A stretch of DNA of 64,000 nt from Solwaraspora sp. WMMA2056. Lineage in GTDB: Bacteria > Actinomycetota > Actinomycetes > Mycobacteriales > Micromonosporaceae. The stretch covers positions 1,178,001 through 1,242,000 of the forward strand of contig NZ_CP128360.1 of the NCBI RefSeq assembly GCF_030345095.1, read 5' to 3'. Position numbers and translations under genes: made by a program. Shown here in pieces: positions 1 through 8,647 of the stretch. Numbering within the stretch: the stretch's first letter is position 1; every line of letters starts with the position of its first letter. The notes beneath the pieces are model-generated. The model was not told the origin of the DNA. It made no database searches and worked only from the letters and a program-made list of their open reading frames with translations.

Positions 1-919
1 TAACCGGTAGCGGGCCGTCGGCGGCGGTCAGGGCGATGACGACGCCGAACTCCTGCGCCCGGTCGGTCTCGGCGTCGACCGCGCCCTCGACGACGGCGGC
101 CAGGTCCACCGGGGCGTCGGCGACCCGGTCGGGGGCGGCGGCGAGCCGGGCGGAGAGCAGCAGGTCGTCGACGACCTCACCGAGCTGTCGGGTGGTGCCG
201 ACCAGCCGTTCCAGGTCGGCGGCGTAGCCGGTCGGCAGCGTACCGTTGCGGGCCCGACGGGCGAGCAGTTGCGCGCGGGTGTGCACCTGTGCGATCGGTG
301 TCCGGAGTTCGTGGCTGGCGTCGGCGATGAAGCGCCGCTGGCGCGTCAGCGCGTCGGCCAGCGGCGCGACGGTGAGCCAGCCGACGACGAGCCCGCTGAT
401 CAGCGCGGCGATCAGCCCGATCGCCTCGGTGACGGTCAGCGCCAGCAGCAGCTGCCGGCGGTCGGCGAGGTGGTAGCGGGCGTCGAAGACCGCCTGTACG
501 GTGTCGTCGCCCTTGGGCTGGGTCAGGACATGGTAGACGGTGCCGTTGCGTTCGATCGTGGTCGACTGCGCGACTCCGGTGGCGGCGACGGCCTCCATGG
601 CGGTGTGCAGCGGGAACCCGGCGGGGACGGGCGGCGACGGTACGCCGCTGCGCAGGTGGTCGCCGCTGCGCAGGAACATCCAGGTGCAACCCGGTGGCCC
701 GGCCGGGTCGACCCGGCTGGCGGCGTACCGCAGCTCACGGTCGATCTGCTTCTCCTGGCCGTGGACGAGCATGCCGTACGCGATGCCACCGACCAGGGTG
801 ACCAGCGCGGTGACCGCGAGGCCGACCAGGACGCCGACCCGCAGCCTGGCCCGCGCGAGGACGGTACGTTCGGCGGCTGCCCAGGAGGTGCCGTACGGTT
901 CGGCCGACGATCGTGACAT
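1..919 (-). CDS. Sensor histidine kinase, cut by the left window edge
   Basis: Membrane sensor kinase that should phosphorylate the response regulator encoded just upstream of it. Read from the ATG at 919, it has a hydrophobic segment at about residues 26-52, an extracytoplasmic loop of about 100 residues, a second membrane segment at about 158-185 and a HisKA motif FIADASHELRTPIA with the phospho-acceptor at about His203. The catalytic ATPase domain lies outside the window. The start codon shares one base with the regulator's stop (TGATG), so the two genes are translationally coupled. The signal sensed cannot be read from the sequence. Confidence 0.9.
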   Translation of the reverse strand, partial: MSRSSAEPYGTSWAAAERTVLARARLRVGVLVGLAVTALVTLVGGIAYGMLVHGQEKQIDRELRYAASRVDPAGPPGCTWMFLRSGDHLRSGVPSPPVPAGFPLHTAMEAVAATGVAQSTTIERNGTVYHVLTQPKGDDTVQAVFDARYHLADRRQLLLALTVTEAIGLIAALISGLVVGWLTVAPLADALTRQRRFIADASHELRTPIAQVHTRAQLLARRARNGTLPTGYAADLERLVGTTRQLGEVVDDLLLSARLAAAPDRVADAPVDLAAVVEGAVDAETDRAQEFGVVIALTAADGPLPV

Positions 920-1602
920 CAGAGTTCCCCGATCCGGTAGCCGAGTCCGTGCACGGTCCGGATCACCGACCGGCCGAGCTTGCGGCGCAGATAGTAGACG
1001 TACGTGTCGACGATGGACGTAGCGTGGGCATCGTCGAAGACCTGCCGGCGCAGCCCCGACCGGGAGTGCACCCGGGTCGGTGCCGTGGCGATCACCCGGA
1101 GCAGTTCGAACTCCCGCAGCGACAGCGCGACCCGGGAGCCGTCCGGCAGGACGGCGTCGCGCAGCCCGAGGTCGAGCCAGCCGGCGCCGATCCGTACCGT
1201 CTCGGCGGTGTGGACGCTGCGCCGGCACAGTGCCCGCAGCCGGGCCGCCAACTCGTCCAGTTCGAACGGTTTCACCAGGTAGTCGTCGGCGCCCGCGTCG
1301 AGCCCGGCGACCCGGTCGTCGACCGCGCCGAGCGCGGTCAGGATCAGCGCCCGGGCTCCGACCGCGCGGGAGCGCAGCCGGGCGAGCAGGTTCAGCCCGT
1401 CGATCGCCGGCAGCATCCGGTCGATGACCATGACGTCGTACGGTCGGGTCAACCCCAGATGCAGTCCCTGTTGCCCGTCGCGGGCGGTGTCGACCCGGTA
1501 GCCTTCGTCGGCGAGCATCTCGGTCAGCAGACCGGCGAGCTCGGCGTCGTCCTCGATGAGGAGCAGGCGGTGTGCCGGTGGCGACGTCACGCTTGCCGTC
1601 AT
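919..1602 (-). CDS. OmpR/PhoB-family response regulator
   Basis: Two-domain DNA-binding response regulator paired with the overlapping histidine kinase. The receiver domain occupies about residues 12-125, with acidic residues in LLLIEDD, the phospho-acceptor Asp61 in VMVIDRMLP and the conserved Lys in DYLVKPFE. A winged-helix output domain follows and ends in VDTYVYYLRRKLG...IRTVHGLGYRIG. I chose the ATG at 1602, preceded by GGCGGGTG. A GTG at 1623 would add seven residues and cannot be excluded. It lies downstream of the P450 gene on the same strand, 54 bases away, and may be transcribed separately. Confidence 0.93.
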   Translation of the reverse strand: MTASVTSPPAHRLLLIEDDAELAGLLTEMLADEGYRVDTARDGQQGLHLGLTRPYDVMVIDRMLPAIDGLNLLARLRSRAVGARALILTALGAVDDRVAGLDAGADDYLVKPFELDELAARLRALCRRSVHTAETVRIGAGWLDLGLRDAVLPDGSRVALSLREFELLRVIATAPTRVHSRSGLRRQVFDDAHATSIVDTYVYYLRRKLGRSVIRTVHGLGYRIGEL

Positions 1603-1656
1603 CACCCGCCGAGAATCGCACACAGGGCACGGTTGCCCATAGGGTCTAATCGATTT

Positions 1657-3108
1657 CTAGGGACTTCGGTGGGGCAGGGTGGACGGTTCGGCCCGGTCGA
1701 AGTGGTTGGCGCACAACCGCAGTCGGCGCGCGTGCAGCACCATCACGGTGCCGAGCACCAGCTGGACCAGGCTGCGCCACACGTCGGCCCACCGGTCCCC
1801 GGTGCGCATCGACCACAGTCGCAGCCGGCCCGGTGCCGCGCCGGCGGCGACAACAGCGGCGTCGGCTGGCGGCCCGGCCACTGCGTCGGCCGGTGGCCCG
1901 GCCGGGACCAGGTAGCACGGGCCCCGGCTCGGCAACGACCGGTCGTGGCGCACCGAGGAGACCAACGCGTACCGGCGCAGCACCTCGCGGGCCACCGCGC
2001 GCATCATCACCGGTGCGACGCCGCGCGCCGGACAGGCCCGGTTCGCGGTGACGCCGAACGGCAGGAAGTGCGCCTCCCGCCGGGACAGCCGCAGCCACCG
2101 GTCGGGGTCGAAGTCCTCGTCTGCCGCCGGCCCGGTCCGCTGGTAGGCGAGATAGTTGAACAGCAGCACCGAGCCGGTCGGCAGCGTGACGTCGGGGGTC
2201 ACCTCGATCGGCGCCGAGGTGATCCGGTGCGCCACCCCGAACAGCGGATGCACCCGCATCGTCTCGTCGATGACCCGGTCCAGCAGCCGGTCGGCGTCGG
2301 CCGCCGGCCCGTCCAGCGCCCGGCGGAGCGCGAGCTGCGTCGGCGGATGCTGGGCGATGGCCAGCAGCAGATGCGCCATCGCCTCGGACATCTGCACCAC
2401 GGCCGTGTTGAAGAACGCACCCTGCAGCCACCAGGCGGTCTCCTGCGCGGTGAACGGTTCCGGCAGGACCACCGGGGAGGTGCCCGCGTCGACACGGGCC
2501 CGCAGGTAGCGGGTCAACCGGTCCCGTCGGTCCATGTGCCGCAACCCGCAGCACTTCAACGCGGTCACCACGTCGTCGGCGTTCGCCACGATCAACGCCC
2601 GGGCGTCCGGCGGGCACGGCTCGCCGAAGACCAGCTCGTAGTAGGCCTCGGCCCAGATCGGCATCGTCAGGTCCCGCAGCCGGACCCGGCTGACCCGGTC
2701 GGCCGGTAGCCGGTCCAACTGCCGGCGGGCGGCTTCGGCGGCCAGCTCCGTCGACCGGTCGTGTGACACCGCCAGCACCCGCCGGGTGGCCCGGGCCACC
2801 GTCCGGTACCGCTCACCCGGCTCGAGATGCTCCTGATGCATGTGCGGCCCCGGTGCCAGCCAGTACCAGAACAGGTCGGACAGCCCGGCACCCCGACTGC
2901 GCCCGTCCGCCGCCGGGTTCGCGTACACCTTCTCGAAGTGTTCCGCGCCGACCAGTGGGCCGGGCACCGGGATCCCCTCGGTACCGTTGACCCGGGCGAA
3001 GACCCACTGGCGCAGCCAGATCACCGCCGGCGGCAGCCACCGGGGCAGCGTCCAGAGCGCGGCCGCCGCCGCGACGGCCAGCAGCACCGGTACGGCGAGC
3101 CCGGTCAC
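1657..3108 (-). CDS. Cytochrome P450 with N-terminal anchor and long C-terminal extension
   Basis: Haem-thiolate monooxygenase of 483 residues. It begins with a hydrophobic segment (VPVLLAVAAAAALW), which is unusual for bacterial P450s, most of which are soluble. The K-helix ExxR is seen in DETMRVHPLFG. The haem-binding loop reads PFGVTANRACPARG, with the axial Cys at about residue 359. About 124 residues follow that Cys, including a second hydrophobic stretch (LVQLVLGTVMVL), so the protein may be membrane-associated at both ends. The GTG start at 3108 overlaps the stop of the upstream FMN dehydrogenase by four bases (GTGA). The open frame continues far upstream of 3108, but that part has shadow-frame composition. 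The substrate is unknown; the context suggests oxidation of a hydroxy or carboxylic acid. Confidence 0.85.
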   Translation of the reverse strand: MTGLAVPVLLAVAAAAALWTLPRWLPPAVIWLRQWVFARVNGTEGIPVPGPLVGAEHFEKVYANPAADGRSRGAGLSDLFWYWLAPGPHMHQEHLEPGERYRTVARATRRVLAVSHDRSTELAAEAARRQLDRLPADRVSRVRLRDLTMPIWAEAYYELVFGEPCPPDARALIVANADDVVTALKCCGLRHMDRRDRLTRYLRARVDAGTSPVVLPEPFTAQETAWWLQGAFFNTAVVQMSEAMAHLLLAIAQHPPTQLALRRALDGPAADADRLLDRVIDETMRVHPLFGVAHRITSAPIEVTPDVTLPTGSVLLFNYLAYQRTGPAADEDFDPDRWLRLSRREAHFLPFGVTANRACPARGVAPVMMRAVAREVLRRYALVSSVRHDRSLPSRGPCYLVPAGPPADAVAGPPADAAVVAAGAAPGRLRLWSMRTGDRWADVWRSLVQLVLGTVMVLHARRLRLCANHFDRAEPSTLPHRSP

Positions 3109-4187
3109 CGCCGTACCGCCGGTCTGATCAGGTCCGGGGTGACGTCGGCCGGCCGGGCGACCCCGGCCAGCGCCATCGCCCGGTCCAGGTCCGACCGCAG
3201 CAGCTCCAACACCTGTCGTACGCCGGTCTCGCCGTCGGCGGCCAGACCCCAGAGCGCCGGGCGGCCGACGCCGACGGCGGTCGCGCCCAGCGCCAGTGCG
3301 GTGAGGACGTCGGTGCCCCGGCGCACCCCGCCGTCGAGCAGCACCGGAAGGCGGCCGGCGACCGCGTCGACGACGGCGGGCAGCGTGTCGAGACTGGCCG
3401 GTACGCCGTCGAGCTGCCGTCCGCCGTGGTTGGACACCAGGATCGCGTCGACGCCGTGGTCGACGGCCAGCACCGCGTCGGCGGGATGCAGGATGCCCTT
3501 GAGTACGACAGGCAGTCGGGTGATGCCGCGCAGCCACTCGATCCGCTGCCAGTCCAGGCTGGCGTCCATCGTGATCGGCCGGATCTCGCCGGTCTCCGGG
3601 TCGCGCATGTTCTCGCAGCGCAGCCCGTCCGGCAGGTCCAGGAAGCCGTGCCGCAGGTCCCGTTCGCGGCGGCCGAACACCGGCGAGTCGACGGTGACCA
3701 CCAGGGCGGCGCAGCCGGCCGCCTCCGCACGGCGGATCACCGACTCGGTGAACGCCAGGTCCGGCTGCGGGTAGAGCTGAAACCACAGCGTCGTCGACGC
3801 GGCGGCGGCCGCGATCGCCTCCACCGGGGTGGTCGCGGCCATGCTCACCACCATGATCGTGCCGGCGGCGGCAGTCGCGCGGGCACAGCCCACCTCACCG
3901 TCGGGGTGAGCCAGCCGGTGGAAGGCCGTCGGAGAGACCAGGACCGGCATCGACATCGTCGCGCCGAACAGCGTCGTCCGCAGGTCCCGTGCTCCGATAC
4001 CGCGCAGCACCCGGGGCAGCACCCGGTAGGAGTCGAAGGCGGCCTCGTTGTCCCGTACCGTCCGTTCGTCGCCGGCCCCGCCCGCGAAGAAGTCGTCGTG
4101 GGCCGGGTCGAGCCGGCGCCGCGCCGCCGCCCGCAGGTCGGCCAGGTTCACCGGTGCGGCGGGGACGGCCACCAGGTGCCCGTTCAT
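3105..4187 (-). CDS. FMN-dependent alpha-hydroxy-acid dehydrogenase/oxidase
   Basis: TIM-barrel flavoenzyme of 360 residues that oxidises an alpha-hydroxy acid to the alpha-keto acid. It belongs to the glycolate oxidase / lactate dehydrogenase / 4-hydroxymandelate oxidase family. Visible signatures are LVSPTAFHRLAHPDGE, the flavin-binding Lys in PVVLKGIL, the catalytic His/Arg block SNHGGRQLDG and the phosphate loop LLDGGVRRGTDV. It is first in an operon with the P450 (4-bp overlap) and divergent from an AMP-forming ligase, which hints at a small aromatic or acyl acid pathway. Exact substrate specificity (lactate, mandelate or other) cannot be read from the sequence. Confidence 0.9.
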   Translation of the reverse strand: MNGHLVAVPAAPVNLADLRAAARRRLDPAHDDFFAGGAGDERTVRDNEAAFDSYRVLPRVLRGIGARDLRTTLFGATMSMPVLVSPTAFHRLAHPDGEVGCARATAAAGTIMVVSMAATTPVEAIAAAAASTTLWFQLYPQPDLAFTESVIRRAEAAGCAALVVTVDSPVFGRRERDLRHGFLDLPDGLRCENMRDPETGEIRPITMDASLDWQRIEWLRGITRLPVVLKGILHPADAVLAVDHGVDAILVSNHGGRQLDGVPASLDTLPAVVDAVAGRLPVLLDGGVRRGTDVLTALALGATAVGVGRPALWGLAADGETGVRQVLELLRSDLDRAMALAGVARPADVTPDLIRPAVRR

Positions 4188-4443
4188 CCGCGCCCGGCCC
4201 GCGGCGACGAACGGCCACCCCGCACCCGGCCGCGTATCGCCGCAGTCACTCCGATGTGCACTGCGGCAGCCACGCGCCGTAGGTTGGCCGGGTGCAAGGG
4301 GCCGGTCGGGTCGATGACACCGAGCCTGGTGGCCGTATGACGGGTCACCTCGCTGACCGTATCGACGGATTCTCAGAACGCTCTCAGTACGGCTGCCCGC
4401 CCGCCGGACAGAACGGTCTGAGGAATCTCTGATTCCGTACCGC

Positions 4444-4449
4444 TAGGGT
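4444..4449 (+). promoter_or_regulatory. Probable -10 element of a leaderless promoter
   Basis: TAGGGT ends seven intervening bases before the ATG of the acyl ligase, which fits a transcript starting at or near the start codon. No Shine-Dalgarno sequence is visible. The same TANNNT-to-start spacing recurs before recD2, the LexA-box operon and the Lrp-family gene in this window. Confidence 0.45.
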
Positions 4450-4456
4450 CGCCGCC

Positions 4457-6016
4457 ATGGCCCCCGACCGTCACCCGCAGGCGATCCTGGACCTGCTCGC
4501 CGCCGCCGCCGACCGACCGGTGTTCGAACACGGCCAGCGTGTCGTCACCGGGGCCGAACTGCTCGACGCCGTCGGGCGGATCGCGACCGGCCTGCGTAGC
4601 GCCGGGATCGGACCGGGCGACGGGGTGGCGATCTCGCTCGGTGTCGACCCGGTGGCGTTCGCCGCGATGATCGCCGCCCAGGTGGTCGGTGCCCGGGTCG
4701 CCGGTGTCCGGACCGGACTGACCCCGGGGCAGTTGCGGCACGTCCTCACCGGTGGCGCCAGTGCCCCGGCCAACCGGGCGGTGGTGGTCGACCGGTCGAC
4801 GGCGACCGACAGCCTGCGGGCCGCCGCCGACGGCCTCGACCTGCTCGCCGTCGGCCCGGTGGACGGGGTCACCGATCTGCTCGCGGCGGCGGCCTCGTCG
4901 AACGCGCTGGACTGCGCGGGCCGGCCGGACGACATCGGGCGGATCACCTACACCAGCGGCAGTACCGGCGAGCCGAAGGGCTGCATGGAGACCTACGCCG
5001 GGCTCGGCGCGGCCTGGGCGCCGTACCCGGACCGGTGGCCGTCGGTCGTCCGGGACCTCGCCGCCCAGCTGGACCGGTTCCTGGTCTTCGGCTCGCTGAG
5101 CAGCCTGGTGATGATGGAGTACACCACGCTGGCCCTGGCCGCCGGCGGCACCGCCGTGGTGGCCGAACCGACGGGCGGCCCGGAACCGTTCCTGCCGCAC
5201 GCGATCGCCCGACTGCGGGCCACCGCCAGCGTGACCGCCGTACCCCGACTGCATCAGCTGGTCACCGGCCAGCTCACCGACCCGGTCGACCTGAGCACGT
5301 TGCGGGCCCTGATGGTTTCCGGCTCGCCACTGGAGCCCGGCCGGCTGGCGCAGGCCCAGGCGGTGCTGGGGCCGGTGGTCTACCACGGGTACGGCCAGAC
5401 AGAGACCGGTCTGATCACCCTGATGACGCCGGCCGAGACCGCCGCCGTGCCGGCCAGGCTGGCCAGCGTGGGCCGGCCACCCGAGGTGGTGCGGACGCAG
5501 ATCCGGGACAGCGCCGGCAACCCGGTGCCGACCGGCGAGGTGGGCGAACTGTTCGTCCGTACCCCGTCGCAGGCGGTCGGCTACCTGGCCGACCCGGCCG
5601 AGACGGCGGCCGTGTTCGTCGACGGCTGGGTACGCACCCGCGACCTCGCCCGCTTCGACGACGACGGCTACCTGTACCTGCTCGGCCGCACCCGGGACGT
5701 GATCATCGTCAACGCCGACATCCGCTACGCCGGCCCGATCGAACGGGTCCTGGCCAGCGATCCCGCCGTCGCCGAGGCGTACGTCGTGGGACGGCCCGAC
5801 GAGCAGACCGGGGAGGCCGTGCACGCCTTCGTCGTACCCACCACCGCCGAGCGGCCGGACCCGACGGCGCTCGCCGAACTGGTCGCCGACCAGCTCGGCG
5901 AGGGCAGCCGGCCGCGCACGGTGACCTTCATCGACGCGGTGCCGGTCGGTCCGAGCGGCAAACCGGACAAGCGGCAGCTGCGTGTGCCCGGTGCCAGCCC
6001 GGTTCAGTCGCGGTAG
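4457..6016 (+). CDS. AMP-forming acyl-CoA synthetase / acyl ligase
   Basis: Adenylate-forming ligase of 519 residues (ANL superfamily) that activates a carboxylic acid with ATP and probably transfers it to CoA. The P-loop is YTSGSTGEPKG at about residue 165. YHGYGQTETG, the hinge region DLARFDDDGYLYLLGRTRDVI and the C-terminal catalytic Lys in GPSGKPDKRQL are all present. A TAGGGT -10 element ends eight bases before the ATG, so the mRNA is probably leaderless. It is transcribed away from the alpha-hydroxy-acid dehydrogenase/P450 pair across a 269-bp shared promoter region. Its last 13 bases overlap the convergent LysM gene. No carrier-protein gene is nearby. Confidence 0.9.
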   Translation: MAPDRHPQAILDLLAAAADRPVFEHGQRVVTGAELLDAVGRIATGLRSAGIGPGDGVAISLGVDPVAFAAMIAAQVVGARVAGVRTGLTPGQLRHVLTGGASAPANRAVVVDRSTATDSLRAAADGLDLLAVGPVDGVTDLLAAAASSNALDCAGRPDDIGRITYTSGSTGEPKGCMETYAGLGAAWAPYPDRWPSVVRDLAAQLDRFLVFGSLSSLVMMEYTTLALAAGGTAVVAEPTGGPEPFLPHAIARLRATASVTAVPRLHQLVTGQLTDPVDLSTLRALMVSGSPLEPGRLAQAQAVLGPVVYHGYGQTETGLITLMTPAETAAVPARLASVGRPPEVVRTQIRDSAGNPVPTGEVGELFVRTPSQAVGYLADPAETAAVFVDGWVRTRDLARFDDDGYLYLLGRTRDVIIVNADIRYAGPIERVLASDPAVAEAYVVGRPDEQTGEAVHAFVVPTTAERPDPTALAELVADQLGEGSRPRTVTFIDAVPVGPSGKPDKRQLRVPGASPVQSR

Positions 6017-7221
6017 CGGCGGTGCCGGCCGGAGTCGGTCGGTGCCCCGGCGGTCCGCCGCTTGAGCCCCAGTACGGTGCCGATCTGCGCGCCGACGATG
6101 CTCGCCGCAGTGATCACTGCGGCGACGGCGAGCGGTCGGTTGAGGTTCTGCTGCGGCCCGGACGACCCGGCGGAGACCCCGCCGCCGAGGTTGCCGGCGG
6201 CCCCGTCGTCGCCGATCGGCCAGGCCGGCCGCTGCGTCGGCGCGGTGCCGGCGTCGGACGGTACGTCGACGGTCGGCGGCGGAGTCGTCGGCTGCCCGGC
6301 GGGCGGCTGCTGCGCCGCCGGGGGTTGCGGTGCCGCCGGGGGTTGCGGTGCCGCCGGGGGTTGCGGTGCCGGCTGCTCCGCCGCCGGTGGTGTGGGGGAC
6401 TCCGGGGCCAGCACGGTGCCGTTGGCGTGTGGCCGTACCCCGGTGTCCGTCGCGTCGGCCGGCAACCGCAGCAGCTGGCCGGCCCGGATCCGGTCCGGGT
6501 CGTCGATCTCGTTGAGCGCGGCCAGTTGCCGGTAGTCGCCGAACTCACCCAGGTAGCGGTCGGCGATGTGGCCCAGGTAGTCGCCCTTGGCGACCCGGTA
6601 CACCGGGTCGGTGGCGTCAGCGTCGGTGCCGGGCCGATCTGGTGTGGACGCCGTTGCGGTGGCGAGCGTGTGCAGCGCGGCGGGCGAGACCAGCGGCCCG
6701 GCCTGGCCGGCACCGGCCAGCTGGTGCGGGGTCGCCCGGCCGGCAGCGGCCGGCGCGTCGGTTGGCGCCGCACCGAACCCGGTGCTCGCCGCCACCACCG
6801 TCGTCGCCTCGACCGTCCCCGGTGCGGCGAACGCCGCCGCCGGGCTGGCCACCAGGATCAGCGAGATCGACCCGATCAGTGCGGCCGCGACCCGCTGCTG
6901 CCGGTTCAGTCCGGGCAGCCGGGGTGCCGGCCGGCGCAGTAGCCGCGCCGGCACCTCCACCAGTACGGAGACCAGGAACGTCGCCCAACCCAGCCAGCCG
7001 ACGACGGCCAACGCCCGCAGGAACAACTGGCCGTCGTCGCGGCTGGTCAGGGCGGCACCGATGGCGGCGGCCGACGGCACCTCGTCGGGCAGCGGGTTGC
7101 CGGCGAACGCGAGCAACGCGACCGGTGCCCCGGCGAGCAGGATCAACAGGACGATCAGGGCGCCCAGGCCGGTGACGACCTGCCCGAGCCGCCGGGCGGG
7201 GGTGACGCGCGTCGTGCTCAT
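6004..7221 (-). CDS. LysM-domain membrane protein, last gene of the Tad locus
   Basis: Protein of 405 residues with hydrophobic segments at about residues 15-41, 68-94 and 109-131. A LysM peptidoglycan-binding domain follows at about 205-255 (VYRVAKGDYLGHIADRYLG...NEIDDPDRIRAGQLLRLP). Then comes a Pro/Ala/Gln-rich linker with tandem PPAAPQ units and a final membrane segment near the C-terminus. It probably links the pilus apparatus to the cell wall. It is the most distal gene of the minus-strand Tad locus, 30 bases after the TadG-like gene. The linker is encoded by an 18-bp tandem repeat, so its length may vary between strains. Confidence 0.82.
   Translation of the reverse strand: MSTTRVTPARRLGQVVTGLGALIVLLILLAGAPVALLAFAGNPLPDEVPSAAAIGAALTSRDDGQLFLRALAVVGWLGWATFLVSVLVEVPARLLRRPAPRLPGLNRQQRVAAALIGSISLILVASPAAAFAAPGTVEATTVVAASTGFGAAPTDAPAAAGRATPHQLAGAGQAGPLVSPAALHTLATATASTPDRPGTDADATDPVYRVAKGDYLGHIADRYLGEFGDYRQLAALNEIDDPDRIRAGQLLRLPADATDTGVRPHANGTVLAPESPTPPAAEQPAPQPPAAPQPPAAPQPPAAQQPPAGQPTTPPPTVDVPSDAGTAPTQRPAWPIGDDGAAGNLGGGVSAGSSGPQQNLNRPLAVAAVITAASIVGAQIGTVLGLKRRTAGAPTDSGRHRRYRD
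6323..6372. repeat. 18-bp tandem repeat encoding PPAAPQ units
   Basis: Two full units and most of a third, beginning GGTTGCGGTGCC, at 6323, 6341 and 6359. They lie in frame in the Pro-rich linker of the LysM protein. This is a coding minisatellite that would change linker length in six-residue steps. Confidence 0.75.
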
Positions 7222-7251
7222 GTCCGCTCCTATCGAGGGGTTCGCGGCCTG

Positions 7252-7683
7252 CTAGGGCTCCGTCCGTAGCAGGGCGGTGGCCTGCCCGGTGACCGGGATG
7301 GCCGACGGGAAGCCGAAGAGGCTGAGCATGGTGGTTTCGTAGGACATGTCGACGGTCACCGTCAGCTGCTGCTGATCGGGGGCGACGGTGACGGTGTGCC
7401 CGGTGACCAGCGGCAGGTCGTCGAGGTAGGCGTCGACCGCTGCTGTCGCCGCCACCACGTCGAGGACCGCGCCGTCGCCGCCGACGGCGAGCCCGATGTC
7501 GATCTGCTGCCCACCGGTACGGGCGGCCTCGGCCGCCAGGTTGTCGGCCCGATGCTGGGTGCGGTACTTGCCGGCGGCGTCCACGGTGATCCCGATGACG
7601 GTGGCCACCGCCATGAACGCCACGGCCAGGAAGACACTGACCCGACCGGCGTCGACGGCGGCCCGGCCGCCCGCCGGCTTCAC
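7252..7683 (-). CDS. TadG-like pilus assembly protein
   Basis: Small (143-residue) protein with one N-terminal membrane helix (VSVFLAVAFMAVATVIGITV) and an extracytoplasmic domain, typical of TadE/TadG pseudopilins of actinobacterial Tad loci. The region GRVSVFLAVA resembles a class III prepilin cleavage site but has Phe instead of Glu at +5, as is common in TadG-like (Rv3660c-3655c-like) proteins. Its start overlaps the upstream TadE gene by four bases (ATGA), showing translational coupling. Confidence 0.8.
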   Translation of the reverse strand: MKPAGGRAAVDAGRVSVFLAVAFMAVATVIGITVDAAGKYRTQHRADNLAAEAARTGGQQIDIGLAVGGDGAVLDVVAATAAVDAYLDDLPLVTGHTVTVAPDQQQLTVTVDMSYETTMLSLFGFPSAIPVTGQATALLRTEP

Positions 7684-8171
7684 TGCCGCCCCCGGAACCG
7701 GTCCAACGGGGACCGGAACTCGGCGCTGAGCAGCCGGTCGTCCGGCACCCAGGGCAGCCCGAGGTCGTCGAAGCGCACCGCGCAGGTGATCCGGACGTGG
7801 ATCAGTGCGGTGGCGGCACCGGGCGGGCTGTCGAACGCCGCCGTGAGGGTGTCCACCCCGTCGTGCTGGAAGTTCGGGACCGGTTCGTCGGCGCAGGCGA
7901 TCCCGGCCCAGTCCAGCCGCTGCTGTACGGCGTGCGCGGCGTGGGTCTGCGCCTCGGCCTTCGTCCGGGAGATGGAGGCGGCGCGGGCGGCGTCGTGGGC
8001 CGCCGCGTCGAGGGCGTTGCGGGCCACCACGGTCCGCCCACTCACCCAGGCGACGACGATGAGCAGCAGGAACACCGGGGTCAGGATCGCGACCTCCACC
8101 GAGATCGACCCGCGCTGCGCCGCACCCGCCGCGTCGGTGCCGCGCCGCGCCGCCTGTCGTCGCATGGTCAC
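7680..8171 (-). CDS. TadE-like minor pilin
   Basis: Protein of 163 residues. A basic N-terminus leads to a prepilin-like motif RGSISVEVAILTPVFLL, with Gly at -1 and Glu at +5, then one membrane helix and an extracytoplasmic domain containing two Cys residues. It is a probable substrate of the A24 peptidase encoded at 16275. It lies three bases downstream of a second TadE-like gene, so the locus encodes two E+5 pseudopilins in tandem. Confidence 0.85.
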   Translation of the reverse strand: MTMRRQAARRGTDAAGAAQRGSISVEVAILTPVFLLLIVVAWVSGRTVVARNALDAAAHDAARAASISRTKAEAQTHAAHAVQQRLDWAGIACADEPVPNFQHDGVDTLTAAFDSPPGAATALIHVRITCAVRFDDLGLPWVPDDRLLSAEFRSPLDRFRGRQ

Positions 8172-8174
8172 CCC

Positions 8175-8639
8175 CTACTGCTCGAACCGTTCGATCTCGC
8201 CGGTGGCGGTCTCGCTCACGGTGAAGGTCACGCCGGGCACCAGGGACAACGCCGTACCGCTGACGGTGTAGGAGACGTAGCGTCCGGAGGAGTCGACCAC
8301 GGGCTCGGGCAACGGGTCGGGGTCGAGCCAGTCGCCGGCACCGGCCAGGAACGCCGCCGCCCGCTGCGCGCCGACCCCGGTGTCGGCGTTGCCGCTGCCC
8401 AGCACGTCGTAGCCGCGTTCGGCGCTGACCGCCTGCTGGGCGGCGGTCAGCGCCACCGTCCGGGCCAGGAACAGGGACGCGACCTGGATCGAGGCGAACA
8501 GCAGCACGAGGATTCCGGGCAGCAGGATCGCCAACTCGACCGGGGCGGCCCCCCGGTCCGGGCAGGCGCGTCCGCCGGGCCGGGCCACCACCGGGTCAGC
8601 GGTGGCCCGGCCCGTGCGTCGGTCGGGCGGGCGCGGCAC
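8175..8639 (-). CDS. TadE-like minor pilin
   Basis: Protein of 154 residues with the prepilin-type motif RGAAPVELAILLPGILVLLFASIQV (Gly -1, Glu +5) at about residues 30-54, followed by an extracytoplasmic domain. The N-terminal leader is long and Arg/Pro rich. It is a TadE-family pseudopilin, diverged from its neighbour in sequence but alike in architecture. It probably sits at the tip or base of the pilus. Confidence 0.83.
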   Translation of the reverse strand: MPRPPDRRTGRATADPVVARPGGRACPDRGAAPVELAILLPGILVLLFASIQVASLFLARTVALTAAQQAVSAERGYDVLGSGNADTGVGAQRAAAFLAGAGDWLDPDPLPEPVVDSSGRYVSYTVSGTALSLVPGVTFTVSETATGEIERFEQ

Positions 8640-8647
8640 GGTACGGC

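Noticed and set aside
3109-3786. Upstream extension of the P450 frame
   Set aside because: The extra residues are Arg/Gly-rich shadow sequence lying over the FMN dehydrogenase. The GTGA overlap at 3108 gives a clean start.
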